Part shown: positions 6,639-13,284 of the stretch, piece by piece | How positions within the stretch are numbered: the first letter of the stretch is position 1 | Layout: each line of letters opens with the position of its first letter | Assembly (NCBI GenBank): GCA_036406475.1 | Contig: DASXBA010000181.1 | Coordinates: 1-21,563, forward strand | Source: DASXBA01 sp036406475 | GTDB taxonomy: Bacteria > Actinomycetota > Thermoleophilia > Solirubrobacterales > Thermoleophilaceae | Reading direction: 5' to 3' | Length of the DNA stretch: 21,563 bases | Program-made: the position numbers and the translations under genes | The notes under the pieces: generated by a model | Told to the model about the DNA's origin: nothing | The model's database searches: none | The model's input: only the letters and a program-made list of their open reading frames with translations

Positions 6639-7364
6639 CTACGCGGCCGCCGCGACCGCCTGCTCCTGCGCGGCCCGCAGCTCCTCGATGCCGGATGCGG
6701 CCAGGGCGAGCAGCTCGTCGAGCGATGCGCGCGAGAGCGGCGTGCGCTCGGCCGTGGCCTGGACCTCGACGAGGCCGCCGTCGCCCGTCATCACCACGTT
6801 GGCGTCCACCTCGGCGCTGGAGTCCTCGGAGTAGTCGAGGTCGAGCAGGGCCTGGCCGCCCACGATCCCACAGGACACCGCCGCCAGTGAGCCTGTGAGC
6901 GGCACGCGGTCGATCTTCCCCTCGGAGACGACCCGCCTGAGCGCCAGCTCGAGCGCCACGTAGCCGCCCGTGATCGCCGCGCAGCGGGTGCCGCCGTCGG
7001 CCTCGAGCACGTCGCAGTCGATCCACACTGTCCGCTCGCCGAGCGCGCTGAAGTCGATCACCCCTCGCAGCGAGCGGCCGATCAGCCTCTGGATCTCCAC
7101 GGTGCGCCCGTCCGGGCGGCCGCGCGAGACGTCGCGCTTCTTCCGCTCCCCCGTCGAGGCCGGCAGCATCCCGTACTCGGCCGTCACCCAGCCGCGCCCG
7201 CCCCCCGCCATCCAGCGCGGCACCTCCTCCTCCACCGAGGCCGTGCAGATCACCCGCGTGCCGCCCGCGGCGATCAGCGCCGAGCCGGTGGCCGTGCTCA
7301 CGAAGCCCGGCTGGATCGTCACCTCGCGCATCTCGTCCGCGCCGCCCCGGCCGTCGTTCCTCAT
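6639..7364 (-). CDS. rph: Ribonuclease PH
   Basis: A 241-residue phosphorolytic 3'-to-5' exoribonuclease that trims tRNA 3' ends. It shows the family N-terminus (NDGR, then a strand leading to VTIQPGF), GSALIAAGGTRVICTASVEE, the GRGWVTAEYGMLPAST block, RDVSRGRPDGRTVEIQRLIGRSLR, and the phosphate-site GGTRCAAITGG. Length and motif order match full-length enzymes, so it should be active, unlike the frameshifted rph of E. coli K-12. The ATG overlaps the murI stop by 4 bases. Adjacency to rdgB and murI is a common bacterial arrangement and supports the assignment. Confidence 0.97.
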   Translation of the reverse strand: MRNDGRGGADEMREVTIQPGFVSTATGSALIAAGGTRVICTASVEEEVPRWMAGGGRGWVTAEYGMLPASTGERKKRDVSRGRPDGRTVEIQRLIGRSLRGVIDFSALGERTVWIDCDVLEADGGTRCAAITGGYVALELALRRVVSEGKIDRVPLTGSLAAVSCGIVGGQALLDLDYSEDSSAEVDANVVMTGDGGLVEVQATAERTPLSRASLDELLALAASGIEELRAAQEQAVAAAA

Positions 7365-8197
7365 GCGGCAACCCTCCCAAGCTCGACGTCGACGTGCCGG
7401 ACCTCGTCGATCGGAAGCTGGAGGAAGCGGGTTCCCAGGCGGCGGAAGCCCTCGGGATCACCGCTGGCGAGGAAGCGGTAGTCGCCCTTGCGGCCCTCGT
7501 CGCGCTCGATCCCGGCGCGCCGGAGCTCGCCGTGGACCTCGTCGGCGATCGCCTGGCCGGAGCTGACGATCGCCACCCCCCGGCCCAGCTCCCGCTGGAG
7601 CACCGGGCGCACGAGCGGGTAGTGAGTGCAGCCGAGGATCACGGTGTCCACCCCGGCCTGCTTGAGCGGCCGGCAGGCGCCCTCCACGCAGGCGAGCGTC
7701 CGCGCGTCCACCTCGCCGCCCTCCTGGATCAGCGGCGCCAGCTCGGCGCTTGCAACCGCGTGCAGCTCGGCGTCCGGCGCCTCGGCGTGGAGCGCCCGCT
7801 CGTAGGCGCCGCTGGCGACCGTGGCCGGCGTCGCCAACAGGCCGACCCTGCCGCTGCGGGTGCGGGCGGCCGCGAGGCGCGATTCCGGCCTGACCACGCC
7901 AACCACCGGCAGCCGGTGGCCGAGCTCTTCCTTCAGCGTGGGCAGTGCCGCGGAGGTGGCGGCGTTGCAGGCCACCACGAGCAGCTTGGCCCCCTGGTCC
8001 ACCAGGATCCCGGCCAGCTCGCGCGAGAACTCGACCAGCTCCTCCTGCGCGCGGTCGCCGTAGGGGAAGCGGGCGGTGTCGCCGAGGTAGACGAAGTGCT
8101 CGTGCGGAAGCGACACGAGGCACTCGTGCAGCACGGTGAGGCCGCCGACGCCGGAGTCGAATACGGCGATCGGGAGCTTTCGATCGGGGCCCGCCAC
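7361..8197 (-). CDS. murI: Glutamate racemase
   Basis: Converts L- to D-glutamate for peptidoglycan synthesis, in the cytosol. Numbered from the GTG at 8197 (278 residues), it has the FDSGVGGLTV motif (13-22, catalytic Asp14), the YLGDTARFPYG segment (37-47) and the two catalytic cysteines, in ACNAATS (Cys77) and GCTHYPL (Cys190). All essential residues are present and the length is normal. A TTG at 8221 would add eight residues. The GTG is preferred because it leaves the usual short lead before the first strand; neither has a ribosome-binding site. It is the first gene of the murI-rph-rdgB-transporter operon and diverges from the patatin gene, with 35 bases between the chosen starts. Confidence 0.95.
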   Translation of the reverse strand: MAGPDRKLPIAVFDSGVGGLTVLHECLVSLPHEHFVYLGDTARFPYGDRAQEELVEFSRELAGILVDQGAKLLVVACNAATSAALPTLKEELGHRLPVVGVVRPESRLAAARTRSGRVGLLATPATVASGAYERALHAEAPDAELHAVASAELAPLIQEGGEVDARTLACVEGACRPLKQAGVDTVILGCTHYPLVRPVLQRELGRGVAIVSSGQAIADEVHGELRRAGIERDEGRKGDYRFLASGDPEGFRRLGTRFLQLPIDEVRHVDVELGRVAA

Positions 8198-8232
8198 GGC
8201 CGGACATGCTCGCAGGTGCAACAGTCAGCGTC

Positions 8233-9411
8233 ATGGAGCGGGTGGCTCTCGTCCTGGCGGGCGGTGGGGCGCGCGGGGCCTACGAGGTCGGCGCGCTCTC
8301 CGTCCTGTTCCCGGCGCTGGACGCCCAGGGGATGCGGCCGACGATCGTCGTCGGTACCAGCGTGGGCGCGGTCAACGGCGCCTACGTGGCGTCGCGGGCG
8401 CACGAGCCGGTGGAGCGGGTCACGGCCGAGGGCGAGGAGATCTGGCGCGAGCTGAGCTGGGAGCAGGTCGTGCGTCCGCTCGCCTCCCCGGGGGCGCTCG
8501 AGCGGCTCGCGCTCTACCTCGGCGAGATCGCCGGGATTCCCGGCGCCGAGGTCCCGGCGCTGCTCGATCCGGCGCCTCTGGCCGGCACCCTCGCCGCTCG
8601 GGTGTCGTTCGCCCAGCTTCACCGCAACGTGGCGGACGGCGCGCTTGACGCCGCGTCAGTCGTGGGAACTTCCGCGCTCACCGGCCGCTCCGTGGTCTTC
8701 CACGACGGCGGCGACCCGCCGGGCCACGACCCGGTCCGCGGTATCGACTACGTGCCGGCCGCCCTCGCCTCGGAGCACGTGCGCGCCTCGGCCGCGATCC
8801 CTGGCTTGTTTCCCGCCGTCCGCGTGCACGAGCCCGAGCCCGCCGCCGGCTGGTACTACGACGGCGGCACCCGCCTCAACACCCCGATCAAGCCTGCATT
8901 GGCGCTCGGCGCCGACCGGGTGGTCGTGGTCGCCCTCAACTCGATCGCCGCCGCGCCCGCCGAGCTCGCCGGGCCCGACCGCCCCGACGCCCTCGAGGGC
9001 GCCGCCCAGCTGATCCAGGCGGTGCTCGTCGACCCGCTCGTCCACGACGTCCGCACGCTCGCGATGGTCAACGAGATGGTCGCCGGCGCGGGCCGGGAGG
9101 TGGCCGGCCGCCGCCGGGTTCCCTACGTGTTCGTCGCCCCGCGGGAGCGAGACGCGATCGGCAGGGTCGCCCTGCGCGTCTTCCGGGACCGCTTCGCGGG
9201 CGCCACGGGCGCCCTTCGCTCGCCCAACGTCGCGGCCCTCGGCCGCCTGCTGGCCGGCGCCCGCGACCCGGCCCACGGCGAGCTGCTCAGCTATCTCTTC
9301 TTCGACGGCGCCTTCGCGGACGCGCTGATCGAGCTCGGGCGCCTCGACGCGCGCCGCTGGCTCGACGAGCAGCACGACGACGGGCTCTGGCAGCTCGGCC
9401 AGCTCAGCTGA
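8233..9411 (+). CDS. Patatin-like phospholipase / lipid acyl hydrolase
   Basis: A 392-residue protein with the patatin fold's Ser-Asp dyad. The oxyanion-hole motif GGGARG is at 10-15, the nucleophile elbow GTSVG at 41-45 (Ser43), and the catalytic aspartate in DGG at 210-212. These predict hydrolysis of ester bonds in phospholipids or other acyl lipids. There is no signal peptide, so it is probably cytosolic or membrane-associated. The ATG at 8233 places the first strand directly at the N-terminus as in homologues; an ATG at 8206 would add nine residues and crowd the murI start. There is no ribosome-binding site, and only a weak AACAGT hexamer 7 bases upstream. Its last 8 bases overlap the end of the convergent regulator gene. 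The substrate is unknown. Confidence 0.88.
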   Translation: MERVALVLAGGGARGAYEVGALSVLFPALDAQGMRPTIVVGTSVGAVNGAYVASRAHEPVERVTAEGEEIWRELSWEQVVRPLASPGALERLALYLGEIAGIPGAEVPALLDPAPLAGTLAARVSFAQLHRNVADGALDAASVVGTSALTGRSVVFHDGGDPPGHDPVRGIDYVPAALASEHVRASAAIPGLFPAVRVHEPEPAAGWYYDGGTRLNTPIKPALALGADRVVVVALNSIAAAPAELAGPDRPDALEGAAQLIQAVLVDPLVHDVRTLAMVNEMVAGAGREVAGRRRVPYVFVAPRERDAIGRVALRVFRDRFAGATGALRSPNVAALGRLLAGARDPAHGELLSYLFFDGAFADALIELGRLDARRWLDEQHDDGLWQLGQLS

Positions 9412-12388
9412 CGATCCCGAGGCGCTGCGCCGCGGTGGCTGCCTCCACCCGCGAGCCGACGTCCAGCTTGGACAGGATCCGCGACACGTGGACGCTCGCC
9501 GTCTTGTCGGAGATGAAGAGCTCCTCGCCGATCTGCCGGTTGGTCATCCCCTGAGCGACGAGCTCCAGCACCGCCAGCTCACGCTCGGTCAGGCCGAGCC
9601 GCTCGATCGCGTCGCGCGGCGCCGCTCCGTCGCCGTCGGCGGCCGCGGGCTCCAGCCGCGCCCGGCGCATCAGCGACTCGAGCTCCTCCTGAAGCGGCCG
9701 GGCGCCGGCGCGGCGCGCGACGTCGAGAGCCGGGCCGACTACCTCGGCCGCCTCCGTCCGCTCCCCCGCGAGCGCCAGGCACTCCGCCTGCCGCAGGCGG
9801 GCGTAGGCCTCCTCGAGCACGGCTCCGTGCTCACCCCACCGCTCCGCGACCCCCGCCCACGCAGCCGCGTCCGCATTGCCGGCGGCGCGTTCGGCTTCCG
9901 CCGCGCAGACCTCGCCGTAGATCACGGCCTCCGAAGGCGGGCTGCCCACCCAGGCATCGGTTTCGAGGAGGCCATGGATTCGCTCGTTCAGGCCGCGGGC
10001 CCGCTGCTCGGCGTCCGCCGCGCCGGACTTGTCGCCCTGCGCCCGGGCACGCTCGGCAAGCCGCGCCTCCGCACGCGCCGCCATCGCGTACAGGCGCGCG
10101 GTGTAGAAGACGAACTCGTGATCGGCCGCGAGCTCCAAGGCCCGCTCGGCCACGCGCCGCGCCTCTTCTTCGCGGCCGCGCCCGATCTCGAGCTCGGCCC
10201 TAAGGCTTCCCGAGTGCCCGAGCCACATCGAGTCCTGCGCCCGCCGGCCGCCCGCGTCAGCGGCGTCCAGGAGCGGCTCGGCCTCGACCGCGCGGCCGCG
10301 AAGGACCTCCACCGCAGCCCGGCTCGCGCAGAGAACGAGCTTGCTCATGGACGGGGCCGCCTCGAGCGCCCCGTCCGTCAGCGCGTAGGCCTCGTCGAGG
10401 CGACCGAGCGTCGCCAGGCGCCGGGCGGCCTCGCCCTCCAGGAAGAGCTGGTAGTCGCGTAGCCCGAGCTCTCGGGCGCGGCGCGCCCCTTCCAGAGCCA
10501 GCTCGACCGAGGCCTCGATCTGACCGTCCTGGTCCAGGGTGTCGCTCAGGTTGACGTAGGCGCGCGCCAGGTCGTCGGCCTCGCCCCACTCCTCCGCCAT
10601 TCGCAGCGCCTCTCGCAGGCGCGCCATCCCGGTCTCGCGGTCGCCGACGTTCACCGCGTTGACGCCAAGCGTGTTCAGGGCGTGCCCCTCCTCCGCCTTG
10701 GCGCCGACCTCCCGGGCTATCGCTATCGCCTGCTCGCAGCGCTCGACGGATTCGCTCGTGCGCCCGCGAAGCATGAGGATCTGGCCGAGGGCGCCGTGAA
10801 CGCACGCGACCTCGGCCCGCGGCTCGTCCGCGGGAAGGAGGTCGGCGGCCTCTCGGTAGACCGTCTCCGCGGCCACGGCGTCGCCGGAGATCCACAGGTA
10901 GCGGGCGAGGCGCTCGCGGAGGGTCGCGGCCCGGTAGCGGTCGCTGTCGGGATCGGTCTTTTCGATCGCCTTCCTCACGAGCGCGAGCGCGCGCTGGCCC
11001 TCGCCGCTGAGGCTGGCTCCCTCGGCCGCCTGCTTGTGCAGGGCCACCTCGTCGAGTCCGGCCCGGTCCTCCGCGTCCTCGACCTGGTCCCAGAGGTCGA
11101 TGGCGCGTTCGTAGTGGTGGCTCGCCTCCGCGAACGCGTACACGTGCTCGGCCTCGACGCCCGCCCGAACCGCCGTCGCCAGCGCCTCGGGCAGCCGGTG
11201 GGCGCCGATCCAGTGTGCGTAGAGCTCCGCCGCCACGCGGGCGTCCTCGGCGGCGAGGCTCGGGTCCGCCTCGAGCGCCTCCGCCAGGGCCAGGTGGAGG
11301 CTGGCGCGCTCGCCCGGGAGCAGGTCCGCCTCGATCGTCTCCTGGAGGAGCGCGTGGCGGAAGGCGTAGGTCTCGTCGTCGCCCTGCACGAGCACGTGGT
11401 GGGTGACGGCCTCCCGCACCGCGGCCAGCAGCTCGGGCTCGCTCAAGTCGCTGACTGCAGCCAGGAGCCGGTGCGTGACGAGCCGCCCGTGAGTCGCGGC
11501 CGTGCGGAGCACGGACTGGGCGTCGCCGGACAGCTCCTCGATGCGGAGTATCAGGGCGTCGCGGAGGCTGTCGGGGAGCTGGGCGCCGTCCTCCGAGGCC
11601 GCCAGCAGCTCCTCTGCGAAGAAGGCGTTGCCCTCCGTCCGCTCGTGCAGCCGCTCCACGAGGGCGGGGTCGGGGGGCGCGCCCAGGATTCCCTGGATCT
11701 GGGCCGTGAGCTCCTCGAGCGAGAACGCCGGCAGCTCGACGCGCTCGACCGTCGGCCTGCGCTCGTGCTGGGCGAGGAACGGCCGTAGCGGATGGCGCCG
11801 GTGCAGCTCGTCCGTGCGGTAGGTGCAGACGAGCAGCACGCGCTCGCGGCGCCCGTTGGCGACGAGGAAGCCGAGGAAGTCGCGCGTCGAGCGGTCCGCC
11901 CAGTGGATGTCCTCGATCGCCAGCACGAGCGGGGCCTCCTCGCCCAGGCGGGCGAAGAGCGAGAGCAGGAGCTCGAACAGGCGCGGCTGCGCCAGCGAGA
12001 CGCCGGTGGTGGACTCGCCGCGGACCGGGCTTCCGGGTGTGCCGAGCTCCGGGACGAGCCGCGCCAGCTCCGGCCGCGAGGCGCCGAGCACGTGCTCCAG
12101 CTCCTCCTCATCGAGCTGGCGCGCGACTCCGCGGAGCGCGGAGCTGATCGCCGCGTAGGGGTGCTCGCCCTCGGCGAGCGCGACGCAGTCGCCGCCGACG
12201 ACGCGCGCGCCGTCCGCCTCGGCGCGGTCCTCGAGCTCGCGCAGGAGCCGGCTCTTCCCCACTCCCGAGTCGCCGGCGAGGAACACCGCCGCGAAGTCGC
12301 CGGCTGCCGCCCGGCCGAGCGCATCCGTGAGCGCTGCGAGCTCCGGCCCGCGTCCCACGAACTCGACGCTCGAAACACGCCGCGGCAC
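9404..12388 (-). CDS. Large ATP-binding LuxR-family (LAL) transcriptional regulator
   Basis: A 994-residue cytosolic regulator. Near the N-terminus is an AAA/STAND-type NTPase with Walker A GDSGVGKS (39-46) and Walker B ending in LAIEDIHWAD (Glu-Asp about 159-160). The long middle part is made of helical Ala/Glu/Arg-rich pairs typical of TPR-like sensor repeats. The last 62 residues form a LuxR/GerE helix-turn-helix (LTERELAVLELVAQGMTNRQ, then IGEELFISDKTASVHVSRIL). Such proteins (the MalT class) switch on target genes after ligand and ATP binding. I start at the GTG at 12388, just before the conserved FVGRGPEL lead-in; the frame extends to 12541 but that part is not protein-like. A GATGAT hexamer ends 6 bases before this GTG, suggesting a leaderless mRNA. 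The ligand and targets are unknown. Confidence 0.92.
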   Translation of the reverse strand: MPRRVSSVEFVGRGPELAALTDALGRAAAGDFAAVFLAGDSGVGKSRLLRELEDRAEADGARVVGGDCVALAEGEHPYAAISSALRGVARQLDEEELEHVLGASRPELARLVPELGTPGSPVRGESTTGVSLAQPRLFELLLSLFARLGEEAPLVLAIEDIHWADRSTRDFLGFLVANGRRERVLLVCTYRTDELHRRHPLRPFLAQHERRPTVERVELPAFSLEELTAQIQGILGAPPDPALVERLHERTEGNAFFAEELLAASEDGAQLPDSLRDALILRIEELSGDAQSVLRTAATHGRLVTHRLLAAVSDLSEPELLAAVREAVTHHVLVQGDDETYAFRHALLQETIEADLLPGERASLHLALAEALEADPSLAAEDARVAAELYAHWIGAHRLPEALATAVRAGVEAEHVYAFAEASHHYERAIDLWDQVEDAEDRAGLDEVALHKQAAEGASLSGEGQRALALVRKAIEKTDPDSDRYRAATLRERLARYLWISGDAVAAETVYREAADLLPADEPRAEVACVHGALGQILMLRGRTSESVERCEQAIAIAREVGAKAEEGHALNTLGVNAVNVGDRETGMARLREALRMAEEWGEADDLARAYVNLSDTLDQDGQIEASVELALEGARRARELGLRDYQLFLEGEAARRLATLGRLDEAYALTDGALEAAPSMSKLVLCASRAAVEVLRGRAVEAEPLLDAADAGGRRAQDSMWLGHSGSLRAELEIGRGREEEARRVAERALELAADHEFVFYTARLYAMAARAEARLAERARAQGDKSGAADAEQRARGLNERIHGLLETDAWVGSPPSEAVIYGEVCAAEAERAAGNADAAAWAGVAERWGEHGAVLEEAYARLRQAECLALAGERTEAAEVVGPALDVARRAGARPLQEELESLMRRARLEPAAADGDGAAPRDAIERLGLTERELAVLELVAQGMTNRQIGEELFISDKTASVHVSRILSKLDVGSRVEAATAAQRLGIVS

Positions 12389-12394
12389 AGCCCG

Positions 12395-12400
12395 ATCATC
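12395..12400 (-). promoter_or_regulatory. Candidate -10 element for the LAL regulator
   Basis: The minus strand reads GATGAT, four of six matches to TATAAT, ending exactly 6 bases before the GTG at 12388. No ribosome-binding site precedes that GTG. The spacing equals that seen before the starts at 4961, 13038 and 20202. Confidence 0.3.
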
Positions 12401-12440
12401 GCAGGGCGCCGCGCCGGATCCGAGCGAATCGCTCTCCTTC

Positions 12441-12605
12441 TCAAGCAAGCCGGAGGCGCCGCCGTGCGGTCGCCAGGACGGCCCGCGTGCGCCGGCCCGA
12501 GCGGTTCCGCTCGACCTTCGGCCGGCCGCGCCGCCTGGCATCCGCGTAGCGCCGCATCTCCTCGACCCGGGCCAGCGCCGCTTCGTGCTCGATCCTCGTG
12601 GTCAT
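12441..12605 (-). CDS. Small basic protein of unknown function (54 residues)
   Basis: ATG at 12605 to TGA at 12441-12443 encodes 54 residues. The N-terminal half is a charged helix (RIEHEAALARVEEMRRYADA), and the C-terminal half is very basic, with many arginines (RRRGRPKVERNRSGRRTR, then ARRRLRLA). No membrane segment or cysteine is present. The composition suggests binding to nucleic acid or an acidic partner, which is inference only. A GAAGGGA ribosome-binding site lies 8-14 bases upstream. It sits between the pilin gene and the LAL regulator on the same strand, 52 bases before the regulator's start. I do not recognise a family. Confidence 0.55.
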   Translation of the reverse strand: MTTRIEHEAALARVEEMRRYADARRRGRPKVERNRSGRRTRAVLATARRRLRLA

Positions 12606-12618
12606 CGCCAGGTTCCCT

Positions 12619-12645
12619 TCGTAGATTGCGTCGGCGACGCTACGA
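12619..12645 (-). repeat. Inverted repeat (hairpin) before the 54-residue gene
   Basis: Arms TCGTA/TACGA (12619-12623 and 12641-12645) enclose a second stem GCGTCG/CGACGC (12628-12633 and 12635-12640) with a 1-base loop and a 4-base bulge. On the minus strand it lies between the pilin stop and the ribosome-binding site of the 54-residue gene. No T tract follows, so it may be a processing or attenuation structure, or a terminator of the kind lacking a U tract. Confidence 0.5.
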
Positions 12646-12654
12646 GTAAGACGG

Positions 12655-12693
12655 GGGCCTTACATCGGGCAGATGCCCATAGTTGGGCCTTAC
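12655..12693. repeat. Direct repeats flanking a small palindrome after the pilin gene
   Basis: GGGCCTTAC occurs at 12655-12663 and again at 12685-12693, exactly 30 bases apart. Between them lies GGGCA-GA-TGCCC (12667-12678), a 5-base-pair palindrome. Together these fill most of the gap between the pilin stop and the hairpin at 12619-12645. Confidence 0.5.
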
Positions 12694-12700
12694 GCGGGCC

Positions 12701-12931
12701 TCAGAACTCGACCTTACGCACCGCCTCCTTGAGCTTGCTCAGGATGATGTCGCCGAGCTGCTTGCCCTCGTCGGTCTTGAAGCCCTTCATGGCCGCGACT
12801 ACGCCGGCCATGATCAGCGCGACCAGCAGGATGAGCGCGACGTACTCCACGGTGCCCTGGCCGCGCGAGCTACGGAGCGTGTCGACGGCTCCGAGGATCC
12901 GGGCGTGGGCGTAGCCGAAGGCGCGATGCAT
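12701..12931 (-). CDS. Flp-type (type IVb) pilin
   Basis: A 76-residue protein with a basic leader (HRAFGYAHARILGAVDTLRSS) followed by the pilin signature RGQGTVEYVALI and a hydrophobic stretch LLVALIMAGVVAAM. The conserved glutamate at +5 of the mature helix is present, and cleavage is expected at the glycine before QGTVEY. The C-terminal part is short and charged (KGFKTDEGKQLGDIILSKLK). This matches small Flp/TadE-like pilins assembled by Tad secretion systems. The ATG at 12931 has a strong GGGAGG ribosome-binding site; the longer frame to 13006 adds an unlikely leader. No prepilin peptidase or Tad ATPase gene is in the window, so it appears as an orphan pilin here. Confidence 0.88.
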   Translation of the reverse strand: MHRAFGYAHARILGAVDTLRSSRGQGTVEYVALILLVALIMAGVVAAMKGFKTDEGKQLGDIILSKLKEAVRKVEF

Positions 12932-12980
12932 TGGGGACCTCCCGTTCGTGGTTGACGGAAGGCATCGTCCGCAGCGGCGG

Positions 12981-13000
12981 CACACGGCTCCAGACGTGTG
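12981..13000. promoter_or_regulatory. Operator-like dyad between the pilin and the 57-residue gene
   Basis: CACACG (12981-12986), an 8-base spacer, then CGTGTG (12995-13000) form a perfect two-fold dyad in the 106-base divergent gap. Immediately beside it, 13001-13006 reads TTGACA on the minus strand, a consensus -35, so a dimeric regulator could act on the pilin promoter. No good -10 was found at 16-18 bases from that -35, which weakens the promoter reading. Confidence 0.4.
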
Positions 13001-13025
13001 TGTCAAACCTCGGCGACGGGCAAGT

Positions 13026-13031
13026 TACGTT
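13026..13031 (+). promoter_or_regulatory. Candidate -10 element for the 57-residue protein
   Basis: TACGTT ends exactly 6 bases before the ATG at 13038 and there is no ribosome-binding site, so transcription would start at or next to the initiation codon. A GTCAAA 18 bases upstream is a weak -35. Confidence 0.45.
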
Positions 13032-13037
13032 GCAGCG

Positions 13038-13211
13038 ATGGCCGGCTGGGACGACGACGAGGACTGGGTAGGCGAGCCGCCGGAGGGCCGCTACTCGCGC
13101 GACCGCGCCAACCCGGCCTTCTGGCGCACCATCCCGCCCGTCGCGGCTCTCGGGGGCGCCGGCGTCGTGCTCGCGCTGGTCGTGCTGATCGTCGTGCTCG
13201 CGCTTCGCTAG
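13038..13211 (+). CDS. Small tail-anchored membrane protein (57 residues)
   Basis: The protein begins with an acidic, Trp-containing segment (AGWDDDEDWVGEPPEGRYSR), continues through a short polar stretch (DRANPAFWRTIPPV), and ends in one long hydrophobic helix (about 36-56, ALGGAGVVLALVVLIVVLAL) with a final arginine. This is the layout of a C-tail-anchored protein with its acidic head in the cytosol. I do not recognise a family. It diverges from the pilin gene across a 106-base gap and precedes asnB by 73 bases on the same strand. The well-formed head and tail and the -10 hexamer support a real gene. Confidence 0.65.
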   Translation: MAGWDDDEDWVGEPPEGRYSRDRANPAFWRTIPPVAALGGAGVVLALVVLIVVLALR

Positions 13212-13228
13212 GTAGTCCTGCGGTGCTC

Positions 13229-13247
13229 GCCGGGCCGACGCCCCGGC
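13229..13247 (+). terminator. Possible hairpin between the 57-residue gene and asnB
   Basis: GCCGGG, a 7-base loop and CCCGGC form a perfect GC-only 6-base-pair stem 18 bases past the stop at 13211. No T tract follows, so termination is uncertain; it may instead sit in the asnB leader. Confidence 0.25.
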
Positions 13248-13284
13248 TGCGCTCCTCGCCAGCTCCCTGCCACCATTCCCGCCC

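Noticed and set aside
8206..8232. Longer patatin start at ATG 8206 and longer murI start at TTG 8221
   Set aside because: Together they would overlap head to head and add non-conserved residues; starts at 8233 and 8197 leave a plausible 35-base divergent gap.
10682..11788. 368-residue plus-strand frame opposite the LAL regulator
   Set aside because: No domain seen and composition is that of an antisense frame; the regulator has intact Walker and LuxR motifs.
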